From Candidatus Protoclostridium stercorigallinarum (GTDB lineage: Bacteria; Bacillota; Clostridia; Christensenellales; Pumilibacteraceae): DNA of 51,066 nucleotides. Of the stretch, positions 16,584 through 27,768 are shown piece after piece. How positions within the stretch are numbered: the stretch's first letter is position 1; each line of letters opens with the position of its first letter. The notes beneath the pieces are model-generated. The model did no database searches. It was not told where the DNA came from and saw only the letters and a program-made list of their open reading frames with translations. A program made the position numbers and the translations under genes. Location of the stretch: positions 1 through 51,066 of the forward strand of contig DXHS01000070.1 of NCBI GenBank assembly GCA_019113275.1, in the 5' to 3' direction.

Positions 16584-18980
16584 ATGATCAAGATCGATTT
16601 CAACAACGGCTGGAAATACGCGCATCTCGGCGCAGACGACTTCAAAGAAGTCACGCTTCCTCACGACGCGATGTTTTCCGAACCGCGCGGCGAAGACAAC
16701 CCGAGCGGCAAGAACGGCGCATACTTCGCGGGCGCCGATTACGAGTACGTCAAGACTTTCGTGCCCGACGAGGCATGGAAGGGCGAACGCGTGTTCGTCG
16801 AGTTCGAGAGCGTTTACCGTGCGCCCGAGGTGTATGTCAACGGAGAGCTCGTCGCGAGCCGTCCTTACGGCTATCTTCCCGTGAGCGCGGACATCACCGA
16901 TAAACTCGTATGGGGCAATGAGAACGAAGTGCGCGTCATCGCGCATAACGCCGAACAGCCGAACAGCAGATGGTACACCGGAGCGGGTCCTTACCGCCCC
17001 GCATATCTCTATGTCATGCCGAAGGAGCACATACTGCCTTACGGCGTCAGGATCAAAACCACCGATCACGAAAAGCGCGCGTTCTCGCTTTCCGTGGCGA
17101 CGAACGCCGCGGGCGAGGTGAGCGCCGAGATAAAGGACGGCGGCAAAGTGCTCTGGTCGGGCAAGGCGGAAACGGACGGCTCTTCTCCCGCGCTTCTTTC
17201 CGGCGAAGTCCCGGGCGCGGAACTGTGGTCGGCGGACAGCCCGTCTCTGTACACCCTCGAGGTGAAGTTCGGCGACGACAGCCGTGAGCTGAGCTTCGGC
17301 TTCCGCACGATAGAGTGGAGCGCAAAAACGGGTATCCTTATAAACGGCAAACGCGAGCTGCTCCGCGGCGCGTGCATACATCACGACAACGGTCCCATCG
17401 GTGCGATCGCGCATCCGTTCGCCGAAGAGCGCAAGGTAAAGCTGCTCAAAGAAGCGGGTTACAACGCTCTGCGCATGGCGCACAACCCCTGCTCGAAGGC
17501 GATCCTGGACGCGTGCGACAAATTAGGCATGTATGTGCTTGACGAATACGTCGATATGTGGTATATCCATAAGGATAAGTACGACTACGCGACGTATCAC
17601 GGCGATTGGTGGGAGCGCGACCTTAAAGACATCGTGGACAAGGATTACAGCCACCCGTCCGTCATCATGTATTCGACGGGCAACGAGGTCGCCGAAACGA
17701 GCGAGGAGCGCGGCATAAAACTCACCGAGGATATGACGAACTATCTCCACGAGCTGGATGACACCCGTCCCGTGACCTGCGGCGTCAACATCTTCTTCAA
17801 CTTCCTCTACTCCATGGGCATGGGGCAGTACAGCGACAAGAAGGCGGAGAAGAACGCCAAGCGTCAGGCGGAACAGGCAGCCAAAAAGAAGAAGAAAAAG
17901 GCGGTGGGCAGCGAGTTCTTCAACAACCTTGCGGGACTGCTCGGTGCGGGCTTCATGAAGTTCGGCGCGACGCTCCGCGGCAGCGACCGCAAAACGCGCG
18001 ACGCTTTCGCGAAAATGGACATCGCCGGCTACAACTACGGTATCAAACGCTATAAGAAGGACGTCAAAAAATATCCCGACCGTATCATCCTCGGGAGCGA
18101 GACGTTCAATGCGGACGCATATAAGTTCTGGGAATTCGCCAAGACCCATCCCGCGCTCGTGGGCGATTTCGTCTGGGCGGGCATGGATTACGTCGGCGAA
18201 GTCGGCATAGGCAGCTGGGTATACGAGGATCATACCAGCGACTTCATGGGCGGCGCCGGCTGGCTGACCGCGGGCAGCGGCAGAGTGGACATCAACGGCG
18301 GGCTGCTCGGCGAAGCGGCATACACCCGCGTGGCGTTCGAACTCGATAAGCTGCGCCTTGCGGTGATACCCGCTCACCATGCGGGCAAGAAGCATTCGCC
18401 CTCGGCATGGAAGCACACCAACTCACTGGAAAGCTGGTCTTACGACGGCTGCGAAGGAGTCAGGACCAAGGCGGAGGTGTACGCCCGCGCTTACCGCGTG
18501 GAGCTTTACCTCAACGGCAAAAAGGTCGGCGGCAAAAAGCTGGGCGACGACTGCCGCGCGGTCATACCCGTGCGTTACGAACCGGGCACGCTGACCGCGG
18601 TGTCTTACGACGAAAAGGGCAACGAGATCGCCCGCACGTCGCTCGTGAGCGCGGGCAAGGATACGGTGCTCGAAGCCTTCCCCGAAGAGAAGGAGATAGG
18701 CGCAGGCGACCTGGCGTATGTTCGGCTCAAATACACCGACGGAGCGGGAACGCTCAAACCCACGACGCGCAGCCGCATAACGGTGACGAACGTCGAGGGC
18801 GGCGAGCTGATCGCTCTCGGACACGCCTGCCCCTACAATCCCGACGGATTCGGCGGCAAGGATACAGATACATATCTCGGCGAGGCGCTCGCGGTAGTGC
18901 GCCCGACGGGCAAAGGAAAGATAAAAATTACGGCAGAGAGCGAATACGGCTCGGCGACGGCGGAGATCGACGTCGTATAA
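16584..18980 (+). CDS. Glycoside hydrolase family 2 (beta-galactosidase-like)
   Basis: FNNGWKYAHLGADDFKEVTLPHDAMF, VNGELVASRPYGYLP, GACIHHDNGPIGAIAHPFAEERKVKLLKEAGYNALRMAHNP, STGNEVAET, ILGSETFNADAYKFWEF. Confidence 0.93.
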   Translation: MIKIDFNNGWKYAHLGADDFKEVTLPHDAMFSEPRGEDNPSGKNGAYFAGADYEYVKTFVPDEAWKGERVFVEFESVYRAPEVYVNGELVASRPYGYLPVSADITDKLVWGNENEVRVIAHNAEQPNSRWYTGAGPYRPAYLYVMPKEHILPYGVRIKTTDHEKRAFSLSVATNAAGEVSAEIKDGGKVLWSGKAETDGSSPALLSGEVPGAELWSADSPSLYTLEVKFGDDSRELSFGFRTIEWSAKTGILINGKRELLRGACIHHDNGPIGAIAHPFAEERKVKLLKEAGYNALRMAHNPCSKAILDACDKLGMYVLDEYVDMWYIHKDKYDYATYHGDWWERDLKDIVDKDYSHPSVIMYSTGNEVAETSEERGIKLTEDMTNYLHELDDTRPVTCGVNIFFNFLYSMGMGQYSDKKAEKNAKRQAEQAAKKKKKKAVGSEFFNNLAGLLGAGFMKFGATLRGSDRKTRDAFAKMDIAGYNYGIKRYKKDVKKYPDRIILGSETFNADAYKFWEFAKTHPALVGDFVWAGMDYVGEVGIGSWVYEDHTSDFMGGAGWLTAGSGRVDINGGLLGEAAYTRVAFELDKLRLAVIPAHHAGKKHSPSAWKHTNSLESWSYDGCEGVRTKAEVYARAYRVELYLNGKKVGGKKLGDDCRAVIPVRYEPGTLTAVSYDEKGNEIARTSLVSAGKDTVLEAFPEEKEIGAGDLAYVRLKYTDGAGTLKPTTRSRITVTNVEGGELIALGHACPYNPDGFGGKDTDTYLGEALAVVRPTGKGKIKITAESEYGSATAEIDVV

Positions 18981-19004
18981 GAGCCGCGCGGCTCGGAGGT
19001 GACG

Positions 19005-19880
19005 ATGCAGACAGAGATAGGCGGCAAAGAGCTGCGCGCGGTGATAGATACTTACGGCGGTAAAGTCGTCAGGCTTTACCGCCCGGGCGGCAGAGAATAC
19101 ATATGGCGCGAAACGTACTGCTACTGGCCGGACAGGGCGGGGGTGCTTTTCCCCACCTGCGGCAGAGTGTACGAAGAACGTATGACGTACCGCGGGAAAA
19201 GCTACCCGCTGCCGCTGCACGGCGTGGCGTATACGTCCGAGATGCGCATAGTCTCCCGCACCGACGATTCGGTCACGCTTGAACTCAAAGGCGGCGGCGA
19301 CGACAAATATCCCTTTCCGTACACGCTGAGGGTGATATGGTCGGTGCGCGGGTCCGTGCTGTCGATGACCGCGGAAGCGACGAACGAAGGCGACGAGGAC
19401 ATGTATTGCGCGTTCGGTTTCCACCCGTGGATGAACGTGCCCATCGATCCGAGCCGCTCTTTCGAAGATTATTACGTGACTTTCCCGAACGCGGGAGATG
19501 TGCGCCGCTGCGTTATGAGCGCGGGCGTGCTTGATACCGGCGTGCGGGAAGAGTACCCGACGGACGGCGGGAAACTTCGCCTGCGTCATTCGCTGTTCGA
19601 CGACGACGCGCTCATGTTGGAGGGAACGGGCGGCGTCGCGGTCATCGGTTGCGGCAGCGGCGAAGAGTACGTATTTACTTACGACAAAATGCCGTACATC
19701 GGATTCTGGCATCTCGAGAAGAAGGAAGTGCCTTTCCTTTGCCTCGAGCCCATGACGGCGCTTCCCGGCAGGGAGGGGGTCGTAGAGGATTGGAACACTC
19801 GCCCGGATATAACGAAAGTGGCTGCGGGCGGAAAAACTTATGCGCGCGCTACGCTTGAAGTGCGCAGGGGAGGAAATTAA
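19005..19880 (+). CDS. Aldose 1-epimerase family protein (LacX-like)
   Basis: GRVYEERMTYRGKSYPLPLHGVAYTSEM, FGFHPWMNVPI, FLCLEPMTALPGREGV; ATG at 19005 behind cggagg. Confidence 0.82.
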   Translation: MQTEIGGKELRAVIDTYGGKVVRLYRPGGREYIWRETYCYWPDRAGVLFPTCGRVYEERMTYRGKSYPLPLHGVAYTSEMRIVSRTDDSVTLELKGGGDDKYPFPYTLRVIWSVRGSVLSMTAEATNEGDEDMYCAFGFHPWMNVPIDPSRSFEDYYVTFPNAGDVRRCVMSAGVLDTGVREEYPTDGGKLRLRHSLFDDDALMLEGTGGVAVIGCGSGEEYVFTYDKMPYIGFWHLEKKEVPFLCLEPMTALPGREGVVEDWNTRPDITKVAAGGKTYARATLEVRRGGN

Positions 19881-22502
19881 ATGACGAGAGAGGAGAACAT
19901 ACGGCTTTTCGAGCGGCTGTACGGAGCCGTATGCACCGACTGCTGGTCGGCTGCCGGCAGGGTGAACATAATCGGCGAGCACGTCGATTATTGCGGAGGT
20001 AAGGTGCTCCCCGCGGCGCTCAATCTGCGCTGCGAGGTGTATTCCCGGGCAAACGGGACGGACAAGATCAGGATCGCCGCGACGACGTTCAAACGCGTGG
20101 AAACGCTGGACATCGGCGCGCTGGATTCCTACCGTCATCTCGAATGGGGCAATTACCAGGCGGGAGTGGCGCACATCATGAAGAGCGAAGGGTACGGGCT
20201 CGTCGGCTGCGATCTGTTGTTCGACAGCACGGTGCCTTTCGGCAGCGGGCTTTCCAGCTCAGCGGCGATAGAAGTGGCTACCGCCGTCGCCCTCGCGGGA
20301 GTGGCGGGCGCGGAGCTCGACCCCGTAAAAGCCGCGATCATGGCGCAGCGCGCCGAGCGCGAATATTGCGGCGTGAACTGCGGCATCATGGACCAGTTCG
20401 CGAGCGCGATGGGCAAAAAGGATTGCGCCGTGCTGCTCGACTGCAAGACGTTGGATTACGAATACGTCCCGCTCGATCTCGGCGATCACGTCATGGTGAT
20501 AGCGGACAGCAACAAGCGCCATTCGCTCGCGGACGGCAAGTACAACGAGCGCCGCAGCGAGACGGAAGAGGGTCTGAACGCTCTTAAACCTTTCCTCGGC
20601 GTGAGCTGCCTGGCGGAAGTCACGCCCGCGCAGTTTGACAGCTACCGTCATCTGCTCTCTCCCGTCGTGGCAAAGCGGGTGGAGCACGTCGTGAACGAGT
20701 GCGACAGGGTGCGCCGCGCCGTCGAGGCGTTGAAGAGCGGCGATATAGCCGTTCTCGGAAAGCTGCTCAACGAGTCCCACGCTTCGCTGTCCTCGCTGTA
20801 CGAGGTGACGGGCGTCGAGCTGGATACGCTCACGGACATCGCGAGGAACGAGGAAGGCTGCATAGGTTCGCGCATGATAGGCGCGGGCTTCGGCGGCTGC
20901 GCGATATCCCTCGTTCGTAAAGACAAAGCGGCGGCGTTCGTGAAGAATGTCGGCAAAAAATACAAAAAGGCGATAGGCTACGCGCCTTCGTTCTATACTA
21001 CGTTCATCGACGACGGCATAAAGCGCGAACACCTTTCGGGTCAGTATATATCCGACCTCGTGCATTACGCCGAAAAGAAACTCGGTCTTAAAAAAGAGGA
21101 CCGTACTTACGCGATCAACCGCTTGCTGCGGTATATAGGCGAGGAGTCTTTCGAGGAAAAGGCGCCCTGCCTCGGCGACGGCGCTACGGCGGCTGACGTC
21201 ATCCGTCCGCTCGGCGAGCTCGCTCTCGCCGCGCACCCGGGCGAGGACGAAGAGCAGGTGCAGTCCGAACTGTTCGACTGCGTGTCCCTTTCTCCTTCCG
21301 AAGTCGTCCGTTCCTTCCGCTCGCGGTACCGCCGAGATCCCGAAAAGGCGTTTGACGAATTTTACGACTACTGCGTCGCCTGCGACTACGTCAAGAGCGC
21401 GGCGATAGCCCGCAACAAGTTCTGGGTGGCGGAGGGCACGAGGCGCGAGGTGCAGGTGACGATAAACCTCTCCAAGCCCGAGAAGAACAACAAGCAGACC
21501 GCGAAGCTGCGCAACGTATCTTCGGGATATCCGAAGTGCATGATATGCGCCGAAAACGAGGGTTATGCGGGGCAGGGGCGCTGCCGTCAGACGCTGCGCA
21601 CAGTGCCGCTCGCTCTCGGCGGCGGGGAGTGGTTCTGGCAGTTCTCGCCTTACGCGTACTTCTACCAGCACGGTATCGCGATCAACCGCACGCACACTCC
21701 CATGGTGCTGGACGACACGGTCGTGGATAAACTCGCCGACTTCGTGACTTACGCGCCGCAGTACTTCATCGGCTGCAATGCGCCGCTGCCCATAGTGGGC
21801 GGCTCCATACTCGCTCACGAGCATTTCCAGGGCGGCAAGTATTTCTTCCCGATGTTCGGCTGCGGCGACCGCAAAACGTATAAGCTCGTGGGCGCGAAGG
21901 TATCCGTCGTCGATTGGTACAACAGCGTGGTATGTATCCGCACGGCGGACAGGCACAAGCTGCGCGCGCTCGGCAACCGCATAGTGCATGCGTGGAACGA
22001 ATATTCCGCGCCCGAGCTGGATATCGTCGCGAACGACGGCGAGCAGCACAACACCGCGACGCTCATCATGCGCCGCGACGGCGATGACTATCTGCTTTAC
22101 GCCATACTTCGCAACAACAGGTGCGACGAGCGTTACCCCGACGGTATCTTCCACGTCCATCCCGAATACATGAACATCAAGAGCGAGTCCATAGGGCTCA
22201 TCGAGGCGATGGGCATGTTCATCCTGCCCGCGCGGCTCGACCGCCAGCTCGCCGAAGTGGCAAAACTTCTCACGGGCGAGCGCAAGGAGATCGGCGAGGA
22301 TATCGCCGTCCATCGCGGCATGGCGCAGAAGCTGATATCCGATTACGGCATGTCGCTCACGCCCGAAGAGGCGGAGCGCGCGGTGCGCGGCGCGGTGGAT
22401 CACGCCTGCGAATGTATACTCGGTAACACCGCGGTGTTCAAAGAGGACGAGCGCGGAGAAGCGGCGTTCGAAGCCTTCGTGCGCAAGACTTTCGATATCT
22501 GA
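19881..22502 (+). CDS. Fused galactokinase / class II galactose-1-phosphate uridylyltransferase
   Basis: One 873-aa ORF. N-terminal Gal[49 protein letters not shown]-terminal class II Gal[86 protein letters not shown]. Domain boundary near 21030-21045. Confidence 0.93.
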   Translation: MTREENIRLFERLYGAVCTDCWSAAGRVNIIGEHVDYCGGKVLPAALNLRCEVYSRANGTDKIRIAATTFKRVETLDIGALDSYRHLEWGNYQAGVAHIMKSEGYGLVGCDLLFDSTVPFGSGLSSSAAIEVATAVALAGVAGAELDPVKAAIMAQRAEREYCGVNCGIMDQFASAMGKKDCAVLLDCKTLDYEYVPLDLGDHVMVIADSNKRHSLADGKYNERRSETEEGLNALKPFLGVSCLAEVTPAQFDSYRHLLSPVVAKRVEHVVNECDRVRRAVEALKSGDIAVLGKLLNESHASLSSLYEVTGVELDTLTDIARNEEGCIGSRMIGAGFGGCAISLVRKDKAAAFVKNVGKKYKKAIGYAPSFYTTFIDDGIKREHLSGQYISDLVHYAEKKLGLKKEDRTYAINRLLRYIGEESFEEKAPCLGDGATAADVIRPLGELALAAHPGEDEEQVQSELFDCVSLSPSEVVRSFRSRYRRDPEKAFDEFYDYCVACDYVKSAAIARNKFWVAEGTRREVQVTINLSKPEKNNKQTAKLRNVSSGYPKCMICAENEGYAGQGRCRQTLRTVPLALGGGEWFWQFSPYAYFYQHGIAINRTHTPMVLDDTVVDKLADFVTYAPQYFIGCNAPLPIVGGSILAHEHFQGGKYFFPMFGCGDRKTYKLVGAKVSVVDWYNSVVCIRTADRHKLRALGNRIVHAWNEYSAPELDIVANDGEQHNTATLIMRRDGDDYLLYAILRNNRCDERYPDGIFHVHPEYMNIKSESIGLIEAMGMFILPARLDRQLAEVAKLLTGERKEIGEDIAVHRGMAQKLISDYGMSLTPEEAERAVRGAVDHACECILGNTAVFKEDERGEAAFEAFVRKTFDI

Positions 22503-22539
22503 TATGTGCGGCGGGCATGCCCGCAAAGGAGAGGAGCAT

Positions 22540-23559
22540 ATGAAAACGATACTTGTTACGGGCGGCGCGGGCTTTATAGGCTCGCACACCGTAGTGGAAC
22601 TGCTCGACGGCGGTTACGGCGTAGTCGTGGTCGACGACCTCGTCAATTCCTGCGAAGAGGCTCTGCGCCGCGTGCGCAAGATAACGGGGAAGGACTTTAA
22701 GTTCTATAACGCCGATGTGCGCGACCGCGAAGCGATGGAGAAGATATTCTCCGAAAACGATATCTCCGCGGTGATCCACTTCGCGGGCCTCAAAGCGGTG
22801 GGCGAGAGCTGCCGCAAGCCGCTCGAATATTACGACAACAATATCTACGGCACGCTCGTGCTGCTCGAGACCATGCGCGCACACGACGTAAAGACCATCG
22901 TGTTCTCGTCGTCGGCTACGGTATACGGCGTGCCCGAGCGTCTCCCGCTCGACGAGAGTTGCCGCACGGGCGGCGTGACCAATCCTTACGGCGCGACGAA
23001 GTATTACCTCGAGGGCATACTTACCGACGTGTGGAAGGCGGATAACTCGTGGAACGTCATACTTCTGCGTTACTTCAACCCCGTGGGCGCGCACGAGAGC
23101 GGGCTCATCGGCGAGGACCCCAAAGGCATACCCAATAACCTCATGCCTTACGTCGCGCAGGTGGCTACTGGCAAGCTGGATAAGATACGCGTGTTCGGCA
23201 ACGATTACGACACCCCCGACGGTACGGGCGTGCGCGACTATATCCATGTCGTGGATCTCGCGCGCGGGCACATCGCGGCTCTCTCTCACGTCACAGAGCC
23301 GGGCGTGCATATCTACAACCTCGGCACGGGCAAGGGTTACAGCGTGCTCGATCTCATCCACGCGTTCGAAAAGGCATGCGGCAAAACTCTGCCTTACGAG
23401 ATAGTCGCGCGCCGTCCCGGCGACGTGGACGCGAACTACGCCTGTCCGGACAAAGCCGCCCGCGACCTCGGCTGGCATGCCGAGTACGATCTCGAGCGCA
23501 TGTGCGCGGACCAGTGGCGCTGGCAGTCCCGCAACCCGTTCGGTTATTCCGACAAATAA
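22540..23559 (+). CDS. galE: UDP-glucose 4-epimerase
   Basis: [75 protein letters not shown]. Confidence 0.96.
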   Translation: MKTILVTGGAGFIGSHTVVELLDGGYGVVVVDDLVNSCEEALRRVRKITGKDFKFYNADVRDREAMEKIFSENDISAVIHFAGLKAVGESCRKPLEYYDNNIYGTLVLLETMRAHDVKTIVFSSSATVYGVPERLPLDESCRTGGVTNPYGATKYYLEGILTDVWKADNSWNVILLRYFNPVGAHESGLIGEDPKGIPNNLMPYVAQVATGKLDKIRVFGNDYDTPDGTGVRDYIHVVDLARGHIAALSHVTEPGVHIYNLGTGKGYSVLDLIHAFEKACGKTLPYEIVARRPGDVDANYACPDKAARDLGWHAEYDLERMCADQWRWQSRNPFGYSDK

Positions 23560-23589
23560 ATATACGGAACTACGGCATGAGCCGCCATG

Positions 23590-23626
23590 AAGAGAGCTCC
23601 TCATCGGACCGAGGGGGCTCTCTTTT
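23590..23626 (+). terminator. Intrinsic terminator after galE
   Basis: aagagagc ... gctctctt followed by ttcg. Confidence 0.7.
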
Positions 23627-23880
23627 CGCGTATCTCGGGGGAGTCGAACCGTCATTAGTACGGATACCGACTGCCGATCCGCCCGCTCATATCCGCATTT
23701 CGGGCGAATGCTTTTTCGCCCCCCCCGTCGGTCGGGAGCGGAAAATTCGGGTACATCGTTTTGCCGCACCCGAATTATTCGGGGACGATTTTTGCGAAAG
23801 TGCCTTAAAACGCTTTATTTATTTATCAAAATAAAGTATAATATCCGGGTAATATTCCTTTTACGTCAGGAGGGACGATA

Positions 23881-24648
23881 ATGAAGAAGATACTTACAGC
23901 CGTTCTTTGCGCGGTACTTTGCCTCGGAACGGTCGTCGCTCTGCCTCTCGGCTTTGCCGGCTGCGGAGACGATAACACCATAGTGGTGGGTTATACGCTT
24001 TACGAGCCGATGAACTATGAAGAAAACGGCGAGCTCACGGGTCACGATACCGAGCTTGCCGAGCTTGTCCTCGGCGAAATGCTCGGCTATGATGTCGAAT
24101 TTCAGATAATACAGTGGGATTACAAAGTCATGGAGCTCAATTCGGGCAATATAGACGTTATCTGGAACGGTATGACGATAACCGACGAGCTTAAAGATGC
24201 CATACTTATTTCCGACCCGTACATGGTCAACCAGCAGGTCCTCGTCGCGCCGAATGACGAGCTTGCGGATTATACCGACGCGTCCGATCTTGTCGGAGTG
24301 AAAGTCGCTGTAGAGAGCGGCAGCGCGGCTGACGCGCTTGTAACGGAGATAGAAGGCATTTCGGATAAGGACATCATGCGCGCCGAGTCTCAGTCGAAGG
24401 CTCTTATGGAAGTAAAATCCGGTGCGTCCGATGTCGCTGTCATCGATATAACCATGGCGCAGTCCATGACGGGCGAAGGAACGAGCTATGCCGATATCGG
24501 TTACAAGAAAATCGGTTTCGCAGAAGAGCAGTACGGTGTCGGCGTCAGGAAAGAGGATACCGAGCTTTGCGATAAGATCAACGAGGCGCTTGCCGAACTC
24601 AAAGAGGACGGTACGCTGGACGAGCTTTACCAAAAATATCTCGGGTGA
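23881..24648 (+). CDS. ABC transporter substrate-binding protein (amino-acid type)
   Basis: Lipoprotein signal ...LPLGFAGCGDD; YTLYEPMNYEENGELTGHDTELAELV; GVGVRKEDTELCDKINEALAELKEDGTLDELYQKYLG. Confidence 0.92.
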   Translation: MKKILTAVLCAVLCLGTVVALPLGFAGCGDDNTIVVGYTLYEPMNYEENGELTGHDTELAELVLGEMLGYDVEFQIIQWDYKVMELNSGNIDVIWNGMTITDELKDAILISDPYMVNQQVLVAPNDELADYTDASDLVGVKVAVESGSAADALVTEIEGISDKDIMRAESQSKALMEVKSGASDVAVIDITMAQSMTGEGTSYADIGYKKIGFAEEQYGVGVRKEDTELCDKINEALAELKEDGTLDELYQKYLG

Positions 24649-24659
24649 GAGGTTGACCG

Positions 24660-25301
24660 ATGTTTGTTGAAGTAACGCTGTCGCTGCTCGAAGGCTTCGG
24701 CACGACATGCCTGATATTCATCGTCACGCTTGCGGCGTCGCTCGTGCTCGGGCTGATAATAGCTTTCGGTACGATGTCGCGCTTCAAGTGGCTCAAAGCG
24801 ATACTCAAAACCGTGATCTGGATCATCAGGGGCACGCCCTTGATGCTCCAGGTCATGGTCATTTTCTACGTCCCGGGATTTGCTTTCCGCGTGACGCTTT
24901 TCCCGCGCCTCGTGGCGGTGTTTATCGCGTTCATAATCAATTATTCCTGCTATTTTTCGGAGATATACCGCGGCGGGATAGAGAGCATAAGCAAAGGACA
25001 GTATGAAGCGGGGCAGGTGCTCGGCATGACGCGAACGCAGATATTTTTCCGCGTCGTGCTCGTGCAGGTGATAAAACACATCATTCCGCCCATGTCCAAC
25101 GAGATAATGACGCTCGTCAAAGATACGTCGCTCGCGCGCGTCATACTCGTAGAAGAGATCATCAAGCATGCCGAAGACTTCATCATGCGGGGCATAGTAT
25201 GGCCGCTGTTCTACAGTGCGGTGTTCTACCTCGTGTTCGTCGGGGTGCTCACATTGGTGTTCAGATACGCAGAAAAGAAACTGAGTTATTTCAAGGTGTA
25301 G
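24660..25301 (+). CDS. ABC transporter permease (amino-acid type)
   Basis: IRGTPLMLQVMVIFY; SEIYRGGIESISKGQYEAGQVLGMTRTQIFFRVVLVQ EAA loop. Confidence 0.92.
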   Translation: MFVEVTLSLLEGFGTTCLIFIVTLAASLVLGLIIAFGTMSRFKWLKAILKTVIWIIRGTPLMLQVMVIFYVPGFAFRVTLFPRLVAVFIAFIINYSCYFSEIYRGGIESISKGQYEAGQVLGMTRTQIFFRVVLVQVIKHIIPPMSNEIMTLVKDTSLARVILVEEIIKHAEDFIMRGIVWPLFYSAVFYLVFVGVLTLVFRYAEKKLSYFKV

Positions 25302-25304
25302 GCT

Positions 25305-26162
25305 ATGGCATTTCTCAAAATAGAAAATTACAGAAAGTCCTTCGGCAGCACCGAGGTGCTCAAAGGCGTATCCTTCGAGCTGGAAAAAGGGCAGGTGCTC
25401 GCGATAATCGGTTCGTCGGGCGGCGGCAAGACGACGCTGCTCCGCTGCATAAACTTTTTGGAGACGGCGGACGAAGGCAGGCTGTACCTTAACGGCGAAC
25501 TGCTTTTCGACGCGGGCGAGGAAAAGTCCCGCCGCACGCGCGACGAGGATATCCGCAAAAAGCGCCTGCACTTCGGCCTCGTGTTCCAGCAGTTCAACCT
25601 TTTCCCGCAATACAGCGTGCTCGGCAACGTAACGCTGGCGCGCCGTCTGCTCGACAGGCAGCTCGTTTCGGATAAAAAACGCGAACTCGTCGCCTCGGGC
25701 ATGCGCGGCAAAGCGCTCAAAAGCGAGCTTGCCCTTTATGCAGCGGAGCTGGAAAAGCGCACGAACGCCGAGTCTCTCGCGCTCATCGAACGCGTGGGAC
25801 TGTCGGATAAGCTCAACGCTTACCCCTGCGAGCTTTCGGGCGGGCAGTGCCAGCGCGTCGCCATCGCACGCGCTCTCGCGCTCACGCCCGACGTGCTCTG
25901 CTTCGACGAGCCGACCAGCGCACTCGACCCCGAACTCACGGGCGAAGTGCTGTCCGTCATACGCGGGCTCAAGAGCGGCGACCGCACGATGATAGTCGTC
26001 ACGCACGAAATGGAATTCGCACGCAAGGTAGCCGACAAAGTCATTTTCATTTCCGACGGCGTCATCGAAGAGGAGGGTACGCCCGAAGAGGTGTTCGGCG
26101 CGCCCAAGAGTCAGAAGACCGTTGCCTTTCTTTCCAGGTCCGCCAAAGAGGAAGAGGCGTAG
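25305..26162 (+). CDS. ABC transporter ATP-binding protein (amino-acid type)
   Basis: IIGSSGGGKTTLLRCINFLE, LVFQQFNLFPQYSVLGNVTLA, LSGGQCQRVAIARALALTPDVLCFDEPTSALDPEL; helical domain is extended (LLDRQLVSDKKRELVASGMRGKALKSELALYAAELEKR). Confidence 0.93.
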   Translation: MAFLKIENYRKSFGSTEVLKGVSFELEKGQVLAIIGSSGGGKTTLLRCINFLETADEGRLYLNGELLFDAGEEKSRRTRDEDIRKKRLHFGLVFQQFNLFPQYSVLGNVTLARRLLDRQLVSDKKRELVASGMRGKALKSELALYAAELEKRTNAESLALIERVGLSDKLNAYPCELSGGQCQRVAIARALALTPDVLCFDEPTSALDPELTGEVLSVIRGLKSGDRTMIVVTHEMEFARKVADKVIFISDGVIEEEGTPEEVFGAPKSQKTVAFLSRSAKEEEA

Positions 26163-26267
26163 TCTGTCCGTGAGCCGTGCGCTCGGTAACGAAATTTATA
26201 CGGGAGGTCTTTTGCCGACGAGCGGTCGAAAGGTCTCCCTTAAAGTTTTTCGGATGTGTATCCCGCA

Positions 26268-27656
26268 ATGAAAGACGAGGTGAAAAAGGAAAAACGCCTG
26301 CCCGATCTCGGCAGAGATCCCGTAGGGAAGCTGGTGGCGAAACTCGCGGTGCCCGCGATAGCCGCGCAGCTCATCAACCTGCTATACAACATGGTCGACC
26401 GCATGTATGTCGCCGCGCTGCCCGGCGAGGGCACGCAGGCGCTTGCCGCGCTCGGCGTGGTGTTCCCGATAACGCTGATAGTGACGGCGTTCGGCTATCT
26501 CGTGGGTCTGGGCGGCGCGCCGATCGCGAATATGCGCATGGGCGAAGGCAAACGCGACGAGGCGAACAGAGTGTTCTGTAACGCCTTTTTGATGCTTGCC
26601 TTTTTCGGAGCGGCGCTCACCGTTGTCGTGCTCACGGCGGGCGACGCTCTTCTCGTGCTGTTCGGCGCGCCAGATGACTGCATGGAGCAGGCGAGCGGAT
26701 ATCTGTTCGTGTACGGCACGGGCACGCTGTTCGTGATGTTCGTCGTCGGGCTCAATCCGTACATTACGGCGCAGGGCAGGAGCGTGATGTCCATGCTTAC
26801 CGTACTTCTCGGCGCCGTGCTCAATATCGCCCTCGATCCGCTGTTCATCTACGCGTTCGGCATGGGCGTGAGCGGAGCGGCTGTAGCGACCGTCATCTCG
26901 CAGGCGGCGAGCGCGGTATGGGCGCTGTCCTTCTTCTTTCGCAAAAATTCGCTTTTCCGCTTTCGCATCGGCGACATGCGCCCGCATATAAAGATAATGC
27001 TCGGTGTGCTCGCGCTCGGGCTTTCCCCGTTCATAATGACGGCTACCGAGAGCGCGGTACAGATAGTTTTCAACATAAATCTCAAATGGAGCACGGGCGG
27101 CAGCAGCGATTATACCGCGGCGCTCACAGTCATGATGAGCGCGTTGCAGATGGTGAGCATGCCGCTCAACGGGCTGGGTACGGGCGTGCAGCCGCTTGTC
27201 AGTTACAATTACGGCGCGGGCAACACGGAGCGGGTAAAGCGTGCGGTAAAGATCATCACGATAGCCGCGCTCATAGGCAGCACGAGCGTGTGGTTGCTGT
27301 CCGTACTCTTTCCGCAGCTGTATGCGTTTATTTTCAACGCGAGCGAGCCCGTGACCGCTCTCGTGAAAAAGTATACGCCGTTCTTTATGATGGGCACGAT
27401 AATGTTCTTTGCGCAGATGACGCTTCAGAATACGTTCGTTGCTCTCGGTCAGGCGAAGATATCCATATCCCTCGCATGCCTGCGCAAGATCGTATTGCTC
27501 ATCCCGCTGTGCTTCATACTGCCGAACTTTCTCGGCGCGTTCGGCGTGTTCCTCAGCGAGGGGATAGCGGATATAACGGCGGGCATAATTACCGCCGCGG
27601 CGTTCTTCATCCGCTTCCCGCGCCTGCTCGATAAACGCGAAAAACGAATAAATTAA
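26268..27656 (+). CDS. MATE family efflux transporter
   Basis: LPDLGRDPVGKLVAKLAVPAIAAQLINLLYNMVDRMYVAALPGEGTQALAALGVVFPI and multiple TM segments. Confidence 0.92.
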   Translation: MKDEVKKEKRLPDLGRDPVGKLVAKLAVPAIAAQLINLLYNMVDRMYVAALPGEGTQALAALGVVFPITLIVTAFGYLVGLGGAPIANMRMGEGKRDEANRVFCNAFLMLAFFGAALTVVVLTAGDALLVLFGAPDDCMEQASGYLFVYGTGTLFVMFVVGLNPYITAQGRSVMSMLTVLLGAVLNIALDPLFIYAFGMGVSGAAVATVISQAASAVWALSFFFRKNSLFRFRIGDMRPHIKIMLGVLALGLSPFIMTATESAVQIVFNINLKWSTGGSSDYTAALTVMMSALQMVSMPLNGLGTGVQPLVSYNYGAGNTERVKRAVKIITIAALIGSTSVWLLSVLFPQLYAFIFNASEPVTALVKKYTPFFMMGTIMFFAQMTLQNTFVALGQAKISISLACLRKIVLLIPLCFILPNFLGAFGVFLSEGIADITAGIITAAAFFIRFPRLLDKREKRIN

Positions 27657-27682
27657 AAGTTTATTAGAATTTCCCAAACCTC

Positions 27683-27711
27683 TTGAAAATTCACGGCGGA
27701 TGTTCTATAAT
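27683..27711 (+). promoter_or_regulatory. Sigma-A promoter for the uL15-like gene
   Basis: TTGAAA 27683-27688, TATAAT 27706-27711, 17-nt spacer. Confidence 0.65.
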
Positions 27712-27768
27712 GTATTCGGATCTTAAATACGTCTTGCGTTTTTGCGGACATTGTAGGAGGTATGAGAT

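Noticed and set aside
16580-16903. Arg-rich ORFs in alternative frames of the GH2 gene (and similar ones elsewhere)
   Set aside because: Typical +1/+2 frame translations of GC-rich genes with RRR/AR-rich composition; no independent support.
18423-20174. 583-aa minus-strand ORF opposite GH2/LacX/galKT
   Set aside because: Antisense shadow ORF from GC-rich codon bias; Arg/His/Ala-rich with no recognisable domain, while the plus strand encodes clear enzymes.
20259-22589. 776-aa minus-strand ORF opposite the galKT fusion
   Set aside because: Antisense shadow ORF; no domain motifs, and the plus-strand fusion is unmistakable.
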